Source: DASUSF01 sp036375275 (GTDB lineage: Bacteria; Pseudomonadota; Alphaproteobacteria; Geminicoccales; Geminicoccaceae). Taken from it: a stretch of DNA of 9,594 nt. This document shows positions 1-6,679 of the stretch, piece after piece (position 1 is the first letter of the stretch; each line of letters starts with the position of its first letter). Where the stretch lies: assembly GCA_036375275.1 (NCBI GenBank), contig DASUSF010000122.1, positions 1-9,594 on the forward strand, written 5' to 3'. The notes under the pieces are model-generated. The model was not told the DNA's origin. It made no database searches and saw only the letters and a program-made list of their open reading frames with translations. Both the position numbers and the translations under genes were made by a program.

Positions 1-2
1 AC

Positions 3-848
3 CGGCTGGCCGCCCTCGACGAGCGGCTCAGTGCGGCCGAGCAGGCGGGCGGCACCGTCGGCGAGCTGCAGGCGCAGCTACAGGAGGTCGCGGGCCAGGT
101 CGAGAAGCTGACCGCGGCGTTCCCGGAGCTCGGGCGGCAGATCACGGCTACGGTCGAGGAGCTCTCGGCGCAGGTCGCCGCGCTCGACGAGGATCAGGAC
201 GCGCTGGCCGGACTGGTCAGCAATCTCCAGGAGCAGATCAACGCGGTCCAGCAGCAGGCCAACAGCCTCGATCAGCGCCTCAACACCACCCAGGAGTCGA
301 TCGAGAACGCGTCGACCCGGCGCGAGCGGGCGGCCGCTCTCGCCCTCGCCGTCGGCCAGCTCGACAGCGCGATCGAGCAGGCGGAGAGCTACGAGAAGCC
401 GCTCCAGACCGTCCAGGCGCTGGCCAGCGGCGACCAGGTCGTGGCCGACGCGTCCTCGTCCCTGCAGCCGATGGCCGAGCAGGGCGTGCCCAGCACGAAC
501 CAGCTGCGGCAGGAGTTCGACGAGGTGGCGGGCGAGATCGTGCACAGCACCTCCGACGCCGACGGCGTCCTCGGCCAGGCCGCGAGCAACCTCCGCCGGC
601 TGGTCTCGGTCCGCGCGGTCGGCGCCGACGTCGAGGGGGAGGGCGCGGAGGCCCGGGTCGCCCGGGCGGAAGCGAGGCTCGAGCAGGGCGACCTCGCGGG
701 CGCGGTCCAGGAGCTCGAAGGCCTCGAGGGTGCGGCGGCCGAAGCCGCCGCGCCCTGGCTCGAGAAGGCGCGCGCGCGGGTGGCCGCGGAGCAGGCGGTC
801 AGCCAGCTTCAGAACCACGCGACGGGGCTGCTCAGCCAGACGCAATGA
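3..848 (+). CDS. Mitofilin/Mic60 family inner-membrane protein, C-terminal part (5' end outside window)
   Basis: Open reading frame entering from the left edge; 281 residues are visible before TGA. The first ~100 visible residues are rich in Leu, Gln, Glu and Ala with heptad-like spacing, as in the coiled-coil stalk of Mic60. The rest matches the C-terminal mitofilin region: RERAAALALAVGQLDSAI, then EKPLQTVQAL, VPSTNQLRQEF, LRRLVSVRAVG, and the GDLAGAVQELEGL segment followed by PWLEKARARV. In alphaproteobacteria this protein (COG4223) has one N-terminal membrane helix, not visible here, and a large periplasmic part; it is the homologue of the mitochondrial cristae-junction protein Mic60 and is implicated in shaping inner membranes. 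It lies 44 bases upstream of hemY on the same strand, the usual order in alphaproteobacterial haem loci, where hemC and hemD often lie further upstream. Family assignment rests on motif recognition and context; the exact role in this organism is inferred. Confidence 0.88.
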   Translation, partial: RLAALDERLSAAEQAGGTVGELQAQLQEVAGQVEKLTAAFPELGRQITATVEELSAQVAALDEDQDALAGLVSNLQEQINAVQQQANSLDQRLNTTQESIENASTRRERAAALALAVGQLDSAIEQAESYEKPLQTVQALASGDQVVADASSSLQPMAEQGVPSTNQLRQEFDEVAGEIVHSTSDADGVLGQAASNLRRLVSVRAVGADVEGEGAEARVARAEARLEQGDLAGAVQELEGLEGAAAEAAAPWLEKARARVAAEQAVSQLQNHATGLLSQTQ

Positions 849-892
849 GCGCCGTGCCGCAACGTCGGCACCCATGAAGAACAAGGAAGGCC

Positions 893-2431
893 ATGCTCCG
901 TCTGATCTTCTTCCTGCTGGTCGCGATCGCGCTCTCGCTGCTCGCGACCTGGTTCGCCGACAACCCGGGCCAGGTTTCGCTCGAGTGGCTCGGGATGCGG
1001 ATCGAGACCTCGGTCGCGGTGATGATCATCGCGGTGCTGGTGGTCGCCCTGATCGTGACGGTCGTGATCGAGCTGCTGCGGATGCTGAGCGGGGCGCCGC
1101 GCCACATCAAGCAGCGGCGCCGGACGGCGAGGCTGGAGCAGGGCTACCAGGCGCTCTCGCAGGGCATGGTCGCCGCGGCGGCCGGTGACGCCGCCGCGGC
1201 GAAGCATCTGACCCGGCGCGCCGAGAAGCTGCTCGACAACGCGCCGTCGACCCTCCTGCTCAGCGCCCAGGCGGCCCAGCTCGACGGCGACGAGACACAG
1301 GCCCACCTCCGCTTCCAGCAGATGCTCAAGCATCGCGAGACCGAGTTCCTCGGGCTGCGCGGCCTGCTGTCCCAGGCGATCAAGGAGGGCGACATCGACA
1401 CCGCGCTCCGCCTCGCGCGGCGCGCCTACCTCCGGCGGCCCAACACGCCCTGGGTGCTGACCACCCTGTTCGACCTGCAGACCCGCTCCGAGCGCTGGAC
1501 CGAGGCCCTCAGCACGGTCGGCGACATGGCGCGCTACAAGGTGATCGACCGCGACACCGCGACCCGGCGCCGCGCCATCCTGTTCCATCAGGCGGCGGCC
1601 GAGCAGCGCGCCGCGGGCCGGCCCTACGAGGCGCTCGCGACCGCTCAGAAGGCGCACAAGCTGCTGCCCTCGCTCGCCCCCATCGCGGTCCAGGCGAGCG
1701 ACATCGCCGAGCAGGTCTCGAAGCCCCGGGTGGCGCGGAAGATCCTCGAGACGGCCTGGAAGGCGCGGCCGCACCCGGCGGTCGCCCGGGCCTATCTCGC
1801 GCTGCATCAGGAGCAGCCCCCGGCCGAACGCCTGAAGCTGGTCGAGAGGCTCTACCAGTCGCAGCCGGACCACCTCGAGGGCGAGCTGGTCCTCGCCGAG
1901 GCGGCGCTCAGTGCCAAGGACTGGAAGGTCGCCCGCGCCGCTCTGGAGCGCGCCCTCAAGCTCGAGGCGACCGCCTCGGTCTACCGGCTGATGGCCGAGC
2001 TCGAGCAGGCCGAGAACCACGATCCCGACAAGGCGCGCGCCTGGCTGGCGCGGGCGGTGGACGCACCGCCCGATCCGGCCTGGGTGTGCGAGAGCACCGG
2101 AGAGATGCGCGCGACCTGGTCGCCGTTCGGGCCGGACGGCCGCTTCGACAGCCTGCGCTGGGGCTCGCCGCCGAAGATCATCCCGCTCGCCCGCGCCGGC
2201 GCCGAGGCCGAGCTGATCCCGCCCGGCAGCGCGCCACGGGCGACGGTCGCCGCAGCCGCGCCCGGTGTCGCCGGGCGGAGCGATGCCGCGGCCGCAGCCG
2301 GCTCGTCCCGGGGGGCGGTCCATCTGCCGGTCGCGACCGTGGCGGGACCCGACGCCACCCACGACACCCGGGATGCGTCGGTGGCCCAGGCCGCGAAGGA
2401 CGAGCCCCGGGTCGCCAAGGCGGCGAGCTGA
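893..2431 (+). CDS. hemY: HemY-like TPR membrane protein of the haem biosynthesis locus
   Basis: 512 residues. Two hydrophobic helices at about residues 3-20 and 41-62 make the HemY N-terminal membrane module, followed by a basic stretch (HIKQRRRTAR, 71-80) and repeated helical pairs of tetratricopeptide type from about 80 to 390 (for example ALRLARRAYLRRPNTPWV and ARAALERALKLEAT). After the repeats comes the conserved block around WVCESTGEMRATWSPFG (397-413), ending in FDSLRW, and then an Ala/Pro/Gly-rich tail (about 445-512) that looks disordered. This is the proteobacterial HemY family, not the protoporphyrinogen oxidase of Gram-positives that shares the name; its role in haem synthesis is poorly defined. 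The ATG at 893 follows the purine-rich AAGGAAGG at 883-890. An earlier ATG at 874 is in another frame. Probably co-transcribed with the mitofilin gene. Confidence 0.9.
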   Translation: MLRLIFFLLVAIALSLLATWFADNPGQVSLEWLGMRIETSVAVMIIAVLVVALIVTVVIELLRMLSGAPRHIKQRRRTARLEQGYQALSQGMVAAAAGDAAAAKHLTRRAEKLLDNAPSTLLLSAQAAQLDGDETQAHLRFQQMLKHRETEFLGLRGLLSQAIKEGDIDTALRLARRAYLRRPNTPWVLTTLFDLQTRSERWTEALSTVGDMARYKVIDRDTATRRRAILFHQAAAEQRAAGRPYEALATAQKAHKLLPSLAPIAVQASDIAEQVSKPRVARKILETAWKARPHPAVARAYLALHQEQPPAERLKLVERLYQSQPDHLEGELVLAEAALSAKDWKVARAALERALKLEATASVYRLMAELEQAENHDPDKARAWLARAVDAPPDPAWVCESTGEMRATWSPFGPDGRFDSLRWGSPPKIIPLARAGAEAELIPPGSAPRATVAAAAPGVAGRSDAAAAAGSSRGAVHLPVATVAGPDATHDTRDASVAQAAKDEPRVAKAAS

Positions 2432-2527
2432 GGCTCGGCGGGCGCCCGGCGTCCCTGGCTGCCGGAGAACGCCGAACAGGAGGCAGAGGCCCGGGCGAGC
2501 CCGAGCCTTCCGAACCTCCGGCTGCCG
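2432..2527. other. Convergent intergenic gap
   Basis: This 96-base gap separates the ends of hemY (plus) and the GMC gene (minus). A 7-base inverted repeat, GGCTCGG at 2432-2438 and CCGAGCC at 2501-2507, could pair across a long loop, and GCCCGGGC at 2489-2496 is self-complementary. Neither is followed by a T-run on either strand, so I do not call an intrinsic terminator. No small gene is supported here. Confidence 0.4.
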
Positions 2528-4096
2528 TCAGATGTTGCCCTGGCCGAGCTGCTCGGCGATGTGCTCGGCCTGACGGATCGCGAGCGCCACGATGGTGAGG
2601 GTCGGATTCTCCGCCGCGCCGGTCGTGAACTGGCTGCCGTCCGAGATGAACAGGTTCTTGAGGTCGTGGGTCTGGCCGAAGCGGTTGCAGACCCCGTCCT
2701 CCGGCTTCCCGCTCATCCGGCAGGTGCCGAGGTTGTGGGTGGACGGATATGGCGGCACCAGAAATACCTCCTTCGCACCGGCCGCCTCGTACACCGCCGT
2801 CCCCTGCTTATAGGCGTGCTCGCGCATCGCCACGTCGTTCGGATGGTCGGTGAAGCTCACGACCGGCACCGGCAGGCCGAAGTCGTCCTTCTCGTCGGGA
2901 TGGAGCGTCACCCGGTTGTCGGCCTGCGGCATGTCCTCGCCGACGATCCACATGCCGGCCATGTTCTCGTAGGTTTCCATCTTCCGGGCGAACTCCCGGC
3001 CCCAGGCGCCGGGATCGAGGAAGGCCGCCATGAACGGCAGGCCGAGGCTCAGCGTCTCGAGCTCGTAGCCGCCGGCGAAGCCGCGCTCCGGCCTGTGCTC
3101 CGCTTCGTCCTGGATGATCCCGGCCATGGTCGTGCCGCGCCACATCCGGACCGGCTGCTCGAAGGCGGCATAGAGCGAGCCGGTGGTGTGTCGCATGTAG
3201 TTGCGGCCGACCTGCCCCGACGAGTTGGCGAGGCCGTCCGGGAACCTGGCGCTGGCCGAGTTGAGAAGGAGGCGCGGCGTTTCGATCGAGTTGCCGGCGA
3301 TCGCGACCACGCGCGCCTTCTGCTCGTGCTGCTGGCCGTCCTTGTCGGCATACAAGACGCCGGTGACCTTGCCGGCGTCATCGTGCAGAACCTGCAGCAC
3401 GGTCGACTCCGGCCGCAGGTCGAGCCGTCCGGTGGCCTCGGCCTTCGGGATCTCGGAGTAGAGCGTCGACCACTTCGCCCCCATCTTGCAGCCCTGGAAG
3501 CAGAAGCCGAGCTGCTGGCACATGGCGCGATCGTCCCGCGGCTCGCTGTTGATCGCCATGCGGCCGGTGTGCACCGTCTTGTAGCCGATCTTGGTCGCGC
3601 CGTTGTACATCACCTTGAAGTTGTTGTTGCCGGGGAGGCCCGGGATGCCGTGAGTCCGGGTCACGCCGAGCTTGTCCTCGGCCCGCTCGTAGAAGGGCGC
3701 GAGCTCGTCGAGGGTGATCGGCCAGTCGAGCAGCGCGGCTCCGTCGACGGCACCGTAGGTCGTGAGATCCTTGAACTCGTGCGGCTGGAAACGGAGCGAG
3801 GCGCCAGCCCAGTGGGTCGTCGTCCCGCCGACCGTCTTGCAGATCCAGGCCGGGAGGTTAGGGAAGTTGCTCGCGACCCGCCAGCCGCCGACCGCGTGCC
3901 GCTTGTCCAGCCACGCGAGCTGGGCGAAGGACGGCCACTCCTCCTGGATGTACGTGTCGATGCTCTGCCGCGCCCCGGCTTCGAACAGGACGACCTTGGC
4001 GCCCTTCTCGCACAGCTCGTGGGCGAGCGTGCCGCCACCGGCGCCGGAGCCGACGATCACGATGACGTCCTCGTCGGTGAGGTCGTAGGTTGCCAT
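2528..4096 (-). CDS. GMC-family FAD-dependent dehydrogenase, catalytic subunit (gluconate/glucose/alcohol dehydrogenase type)
   Basis: 522 residues, normal for the large subunit of FAD-dependent gluconate/sorbitol/fructose/glucose dehydrogenases. The N-terminal FAD fold shows VGSGAGGG (15-22) and the acidic residue of LFEAG (E39). KTVGGTTTHWAG (87-98) is the second FAD-contact region. The C-terminal GMC domain has STHNLGTCRM (452-461) with the likely catalytic His454, then SDGSQF and AAENPTLT with Asn497; their 43-residue spacing equals that of the two catalytic positions of glucose oxidase. Cys193, Cys199 and Cys203 have the C-x5-C-x3-C spacing of the Fe-S site known in bacterial FAD-glucose dehydrogenases. 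There is no signal peptide, consistent with co-export by the Tat-bearing small subunit whose gene ends 18 bases upstream. ATG at 4096 is preceded by AGGGGAG at 4104-4110. The substrate cannot be read from sequence: sugar, sugar acid, polyol or alcohol are all possible. No cytochrome c gene follows. Confidence 0.9.
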   Translation of the reverse strand: MATYDLTDEDVIVIVGSGAGGGTLAHELCEKGAKVVLFEAGARQSIDTYIQEEWPSFAQLAWLDKRHAVGGWRVASNFPNLPAWICKTVGGTTTHWAGASLRFQPHEFKDLTTYGAVDGAALLDWPITLDELAPFYERAEDKLGVTRTHGIPGLPGNNNFKVMYNGATKIGYKTVHTGRMAINSEPRDDRAMCQQLGFCFQGCKMGAKWSTLYSEIPKAEATGRLDLRPESTVLQVLHDDAGKVTGVLYADKDGQQHEQKARVVAIAGNSIETPRLLLNSASARFPDGLANSSGQVGRNYMRHTTGSLYAAFEQPVRMWRGTTMAGIIQDEAEHRPERGFAGGYELETLSLGLPFMAAFLDPGAWGREFARKMETYENMAGMWIVGEDMPQADNRVTLHPDEKDDFGLPVPVVSFTDHPNDVAMREHAYKQGTAVYEAAGAKEVFLVPPYPSTHNLGTCRMSGKPEDGVCNRFGQTHDLKNLFISDGSQFTTGAAENPTLTIVALAIRQAEHIAEQLGQGNI

Positions 4097-4114
4097 CTCG
4101 CGTCTCCCCTGCGC

Positions 4115-4747
4115 CTAGAGCTGGACCGGCGGGCTGGCTTCGGCCGGCGGGTCCGGCAGCCAGTCGAGGTCGTTGAAGCCGTTGAACAGGTAGCCGCCCT
4201 GCTCGTAGGACGGCCCCTCGTAGCCGAACTGCTTCCAGACCTCGGGCTGGTTGTACAGAGAGACGATGGTCTTGCCGCGGACCGCCTCGAAGAAGGGCGA
4301 GCCCGCGATCCTGGCGAGCGCCTGCTCGCGCTGCTCGTCGTTGGCGCTGGTGAAGGTGCCGCCGGCGGCATCGTTCAGCTCGAGCATGCCCGAGCGCAGC
4401 ATCTCGAGGTGCTCCTTGTCGTCGAAGCCGGCCGCCTCGGCATCGAGGTCGGCGACCACGGCGGCGTAGTGCGCGTCACCCAGAAAGTCGTGCGGGTAGA
4501 GGGCACGGGTCATGTGCAGCAGCGTCTCGGCGAGCTCGGCGTCGAGCGCCTGCATCTCCGCTGCCCACGCTCGCCCCGGCCCGACGATCCAGACCGAGCC
4601 CCGGCAGCTGACGACGTAGGCGCCGACCGCGGCGAGGCTGGTGACGAGGAAGCGTCGGCGGTCCTGCACCAGGCGCCCGCTCCGCCGGCCGTCGGGCGGC
4701 CTCGGGCGGGCGACCGACTCGCCGCCTCGGTACACGGTCGTGGTCAT
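4115..4747 (-). CDS. Gluconate 2-dehydrogenase subunit 3-like small subunit with Tat signal
   Basis: 210 residues. The N-terminus carries a twin-arginine signal: QDRRRFLVTSL around residues 28-38, a hydrophobic stretch (34-46), and a plausible cleavage site after AWA at 60-62. The mature part contains HMTRALYPHDFLGDAHY (78-94), PFFEAVRGKTIVSLYNQPEV (151-170) and GYEGPSYEQGGY, characteristic of the gluconate 2-dehydrogenase subunit 3 family, the small subunit of membrane-bound FAD dehydrogenases. In this family the small subunit assists folding and carries the catalytic subunit through the Tat system as a hitchhiker. The GMC gene follows after 18 bases, so the two are surely co-translated partners. 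The ATG at 4747 is supported by AAGGGAGG at 4756-4763. The long, Arg-rich region before the twin arginines (residues 7-27) is unusual but common in Tat signals. Cys48, just after the hydrophobic core, is not in a clear lipobox. Confidence 0.87.
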   Translation of the reverse strand: MTTTVYRGGESVARPRPPDGRRSGRLVQDRRRFLVTSLAAVGAYVVSCRGSVWIVGPGRAWAAEMQALDAELAETLLHMTRALYPHDFLGDAHYAAVVADLDAEAAGFDDKEHLEMLRSGMLELNDAAGGTFTSANDEQREQALARIAGSPFFEAVRGKTIVSLYNQPEVWKQFGYEGPSYEQGGYLFNGFNDLDWLPDPPAEASPPVQL

Positions 4748-4775
4748 GGGTCGAGCCTCCCTTGCTCCCCGATCA

Positions 4776-4801
4776 TCCGCGGGCGCACCCGTCTCCGCGG
4801 A
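4776..4801 (-). other. Short inverted repeat between VOC gene and dehydrogenase small subunit
   Basis: TCCGCGG at 4776-4782 pairs perfectly with CCGCGGA at 4795-4801, leaving a 12-base loop. It lies in the 88-base gap between the end of the VOC gene and the start of the small-subunit gene, in the 5' leader of the dehydrogenase genes. No T-run follows, so it is not a standard terminator. It may be an mRNA hairpin, an operator, or a chance pairing in GC-rich DNA. Confidence 0.3.
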
Positions 4802-4835
4802 CGCGATCCGACGGGCTTCCGCATCTCCGCTTGCG

Positions 4836-5231
4836 CTACCGGTACCGGCCGTGGCGCTGGAGGACCTCGATCTTGTAGCCGTCGGGGTCCTGGACGAAGA
4901 AGAACCGCGCCATCAGCCCGCCGTCGCGCTTGAACTCCTTGATGTCGTTCGGCTGGAAGCCGAGGTTCCGAAAGCGCATGTGCTCGCTGTCGAGGTCGTC
5001 GACCGCGAAGGCGACGTGGCCGTAGCCGTCGCCGTGGTCGTACGGCTGCTCCCGGCCCTTGTTGACCGTCAGCTCGACCTCGAAGTCGGCCTCGGGATTG
5101 CGGAGATAGACCAGCGTGAAGTCGTCGAAGTCGAACCGGTCCGCGACCTCGAGGCCGAAGGCCTGCCGGTAGAAGTCGACCGAGCGCGCCTCGTCGCGCA
5201 CCCGCACCATCATGTGGATGGCCTTGGCCAT
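4836..5231 (-). CDS. Glyoxalase-I-like VOC family metalloenzyme (lactoylglutathione lyase-like)
   Basis: 131 residues, close to the 135 of E. coli GloA. The beta-alpha-beta VOC fold is duplicated (about 1-60 and 65-131). All four metal-ligand positions of class I glyoxalase are present: His6 (KAIHMMVRV), Glu53 (EVELTVNKG), His72 (GYGHVAFAV) and Glu122 (GYKIEVLQ). Such enzymes convert the glutathione hemithioacetal of methylglyoxal to S-lactoylglutathione in the cytoplasm. Because the ligands are complete, an active metalloenzyme is likely, but the substrate could differ from methylglyoxal because VOC enzymes diverge easily. It lies 88 bases upstream of the dehydrogenase pair on the same strand, so co-transcription is possible; oxidation products of sugars or polyols could yield reactive aldehydes, but that link is conjecture. 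ATG at 5231 is preceded by AGGGGAG at 5238-5244, in a 13-base block identical to the GMC leader. Confidence 0.85.
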   Translation of the reverse strand: MAKAIHMMVRVRDEARSVDFYRQAFGLEVADRFDFDDFTLVYLRNPEADFEVELTVNKGREQPYDHGDGYGHVAFAVDDLDSEHMRFRNLGFQPNDIKEFKRDGGLMARFFFVQDPDGYKIEVLQRHGRYR

Positions 5232-5324
5232 GCCCGTCTCCCCTGCGGCGGCCGTTGCCCGGCCCGTTCCGCCTTCTTCCAGGGACGCTAGCTCAGGGGG
5301 CGAAGCCGGTCCAGCCGAATGCGC

Positions 5325-6560
5325 TCAGACCTCACAGGGGCGCGCCGCCTGTCGCCGGACGACCAGCGCCACGGCGACCTCGAGCGCGAGCGCCGCCGCC
5401 ACGGCACCGCCGCCGAGCGCGAACAGCAGCGCGTAGTCCTGGGTGCGGTCGAACACGAAGGACAGGCCGTACGCGCCGGCCGCCTGACCGAGCGCGAACG
5501 CCATGGTCGCGACCCGCCAGGCGGCGCCCTGGCCCTCGGGATCGCCGGGCAGCAACTCCTGCACCCGGCCGAGCACCAGCGGCACGATGCCCGGCGCCGC
5601 CGCCCCGATCACCACGCTGGATGCGACGATCCAGGGCAGGCCGACCGGGACGACCAGAAGCAGGATCATCACCGTCTGGCCGATCAGGGCGAGGCGGAAG
5701 GCGCGCCCGAACCCGATCCGGTCGCCGAGCATGCCGGCGAGCAGCGGCCCGGCCATCGCGCCGAGGCCGAAGACGATCCAGAAGACCGAGCCGGTGTCGA
5801 TGCCGCGCACGAGGCCGCGGGCGACGAAGTCGACCAGGAACACCATGTGCGGCACGAGGCCGGTCGCGTTCAGGCCGTACTCGACGAACAGCGCCTTGAG
5901 CGCGAGCCCGGGGTGCGCGCGCGCCCGGCTCTGCGTCTTCGACCGGGGCGGCGGGATGGACGTCCGGGCGCCCGCCGGCCACCCGGACCAGCCGATCACC
6001 GTCAGGATCAGGGCGAGCAGGCCGAGCCCGAGCCAGGTCTCGGTCAGGCCGAGGCGCAGCAGGGCGGGGACCAGGAGGCCGGAGGAGGCGATCCCGATCC
6101 CGACGCCGGTGAAGACGATGCCGCCAGCGCGGCCGCGCCGGTCCAGAGGGACGTGGGGGAGGAGGGTTGGCGCCGCGAGCACCATGAGCACGCCGCCCGC
6201 GATCCCGGCGAGGAGCCGCCAGAGAAAGAACCAGAGGAAGGGCGCCGGGAAGGCGCAGCCGAAAAAAGCGAGCGTCGCGAGCGCGAGGTTGGCGCGGAGC
6301 ACCACGAGCGGCGAGCGGAGCGTCGCCATCTTTCGAGCCACGAGCGCGCCGACGAAGTAGCCGGCGAGGTTGGCGGCGCCGAGGTAGGCGGCGCCGCCGG
6401 GGCTGAACCAGCCCTGCTCGATCAGCGCCGGGATGAGGGGGGTGTAGGCGAAGCGCGCGAGGCCGATCCCGACCAGGATCGCGCACAGCCCGGAAACCGC
6501 GCCGCGCACCCAGCGCGTCACCTCGTCATGCTCGCGCCCGGGACCCGCCGGTTGCCGCAC
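5325..6560 (-). CDS. MFS transporter, YbfB/YjiJ family
   Basis: 411 residues with about twelve hydrophobic segments in two halves separated by a basic, Pro/Ser/Arg-rich cytoplasmic loop (about 195-218, with SIPPPRSKTQSRAR). The first helix ends in VGIGLARFAYTPLIPAL (30-46), the hallmark of the YbfB/YjiJ group of the major facilitator superfamily. GDRIGFGRAF (279-288) is the second-half version of the conserved MFS loop between helices 2 and 3. Proteins of this group are inner-membrane permeases or exporters of mostly unknown substrate. The chosen start is GTG at 6560 because a GGAG at 6567-6570 lies 6 bases upstream and no in-frame ATG exists near the first helix. It sits 119 bases downstream of the iron-sulfur gene and 93 bases upstream of the VOC gene, so operon membership is uncertain. 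Confidence 0.85.
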   Translation of the reverse strand: MRQPAGPGREHDEVTRWVRGAVSGLCAILVGIGLARFAYTPLIPALIEQGWFSPGGAAYLGAANLAGYFVGALVARKMATLRSPLVVLRANLALATLAFFGCAFPAPFLWFFLWRLLAGIAGGVLMVLAAPTLLPHVPLDRRGRAGGIVFTGVGIGIASSGLLVPALLRLGLTETWLGLGLLALILTVIGWSGWPAGARTSIPPPRSKTQSRARAHPGLALKALFVEYGLNATGLVPHMVFLVDFVARGLVRGIDTGSVFWIVFGLGAMAGPLLAGMLGDRIGFGRAFRLALIGQTVMILLLVVPVGLPWIVASSVVIGAAAPGIVPLVLGRVQELLPGDPEGQGAAWRVATMAFALGQAAGAYGLSFVFDRTQDYALLFALGGGAVAAALALEVAVALVVRRQAARPCEV

Positions 6561-6566
6561 CTTTCT

Positions 6567-6570
6567 CTCC
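6567..6570 (-). promoter_or_regulatory. Ribosome binding site supporting the GTG start of the MFS gene
   Basis: Read on the minus strand this is GGAG, six bases before GTG at 6558-6560. It decides in favour of the GTG over the next in-frame GTG codon at residue 14, which lacks a comparable purine block. Confidence 0.55.
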
Positions 6571-6601
6571 GCAGTTTGCGAGGAAGCTAGAGACTAAGTC
6601 G

Positions 6602-6639
6602 GGCCGCCCGGGATGAGAAACCACCCGCGGGTGGCGGCC
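6602..6639 (-). terminator. Palindrome with short T-run, possible terminator of the ABC/iron-sulfur operon or operator of the MFS gene
   Basis: A perfect 14-base palindrome, CCACCCGCGGGTGG, lies at 6621-6634. Read on the minus strand it can form a CCACC/GGTGG stem with a CGCG loop and is followed directly by TTTCTC (6620-6615), resembling a weak intrinsic terminator about 45 bases beyond the iron-sulfur gene's stop. A second inverted repeat, GGCCGCC at 6602-6608 and GGCGGCC at 6633-6639, surrounds it and shares two bases, giving an alternative fold. The T-run is short and interrupted, and a perfect palindrome is equally what a dimeric repressor would bind upstream of the MFS gene. The function is therefore open. 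Confidence 0.4.
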
Positions 6640-6679
6640 ATGCCGTCGCGCACGACCTCATGCTGGCGCCCTCAGTCGC

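Larger units (their letters stand above)
6561..6679. other. Intergenic region between iron-sulfur gene and MFS gene
   Basis: A 119-base gap between two same-strand genes. Apart from the palindrome and the MFS ribosome site listed separately, it presumably contains the MFS promoter, but I see no convincing -35/-10 pair on the minus strand. No small ORF with a good ribosome site was found. Confidence 0.35.

Noticed and set aside
78..884. A 268-codon minus-strand frame opposite the mitofilin gene
   Set aside because: Arg/Leu/Asp-rich shadow of the mitofilin coding strand, with no motif.
809..2362. A 517-codon minus-strand frame opposite hemY
   Set aside because: Composition is low-complexity Arg/Gly/Leu, there is no domain, and the opposite strand encodes a clear HemY.
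2432..2507. Possible bidirectional terminator between hemY and the GMC gene
   Set aside because: The only pairing segments are 7 bases with a loop of more than 60 bases, and no T-run is present.
4097..4114. Missing cytochrome c subunit hidden near the dehydrogenase pair
   Set aside because: I looked for CxxCH haem motifs in the translated minus-strand genes flanking the pair and found none; the iron-sulfur protein has CHACH but it belongs to a ferredoxin-type cluster motif.
2561..4933. A 790-codon open frame on the plus strand opposite the GMC and small-subunit genes
   Set aside because: Its protein is Arg/Gly/Val/Leu-rich with no recognisable motif and it mirrors two well-supported genes. 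Long antisense frames are expected where third codon positions are nearly always G or C.
5319..6590. A 423-codon plus-strand frame opposite the MFS gene
   Set aside because: Highly charged, without any hydrophobic or catalytic pattern, while the minus strand shows a complete MFS protein.
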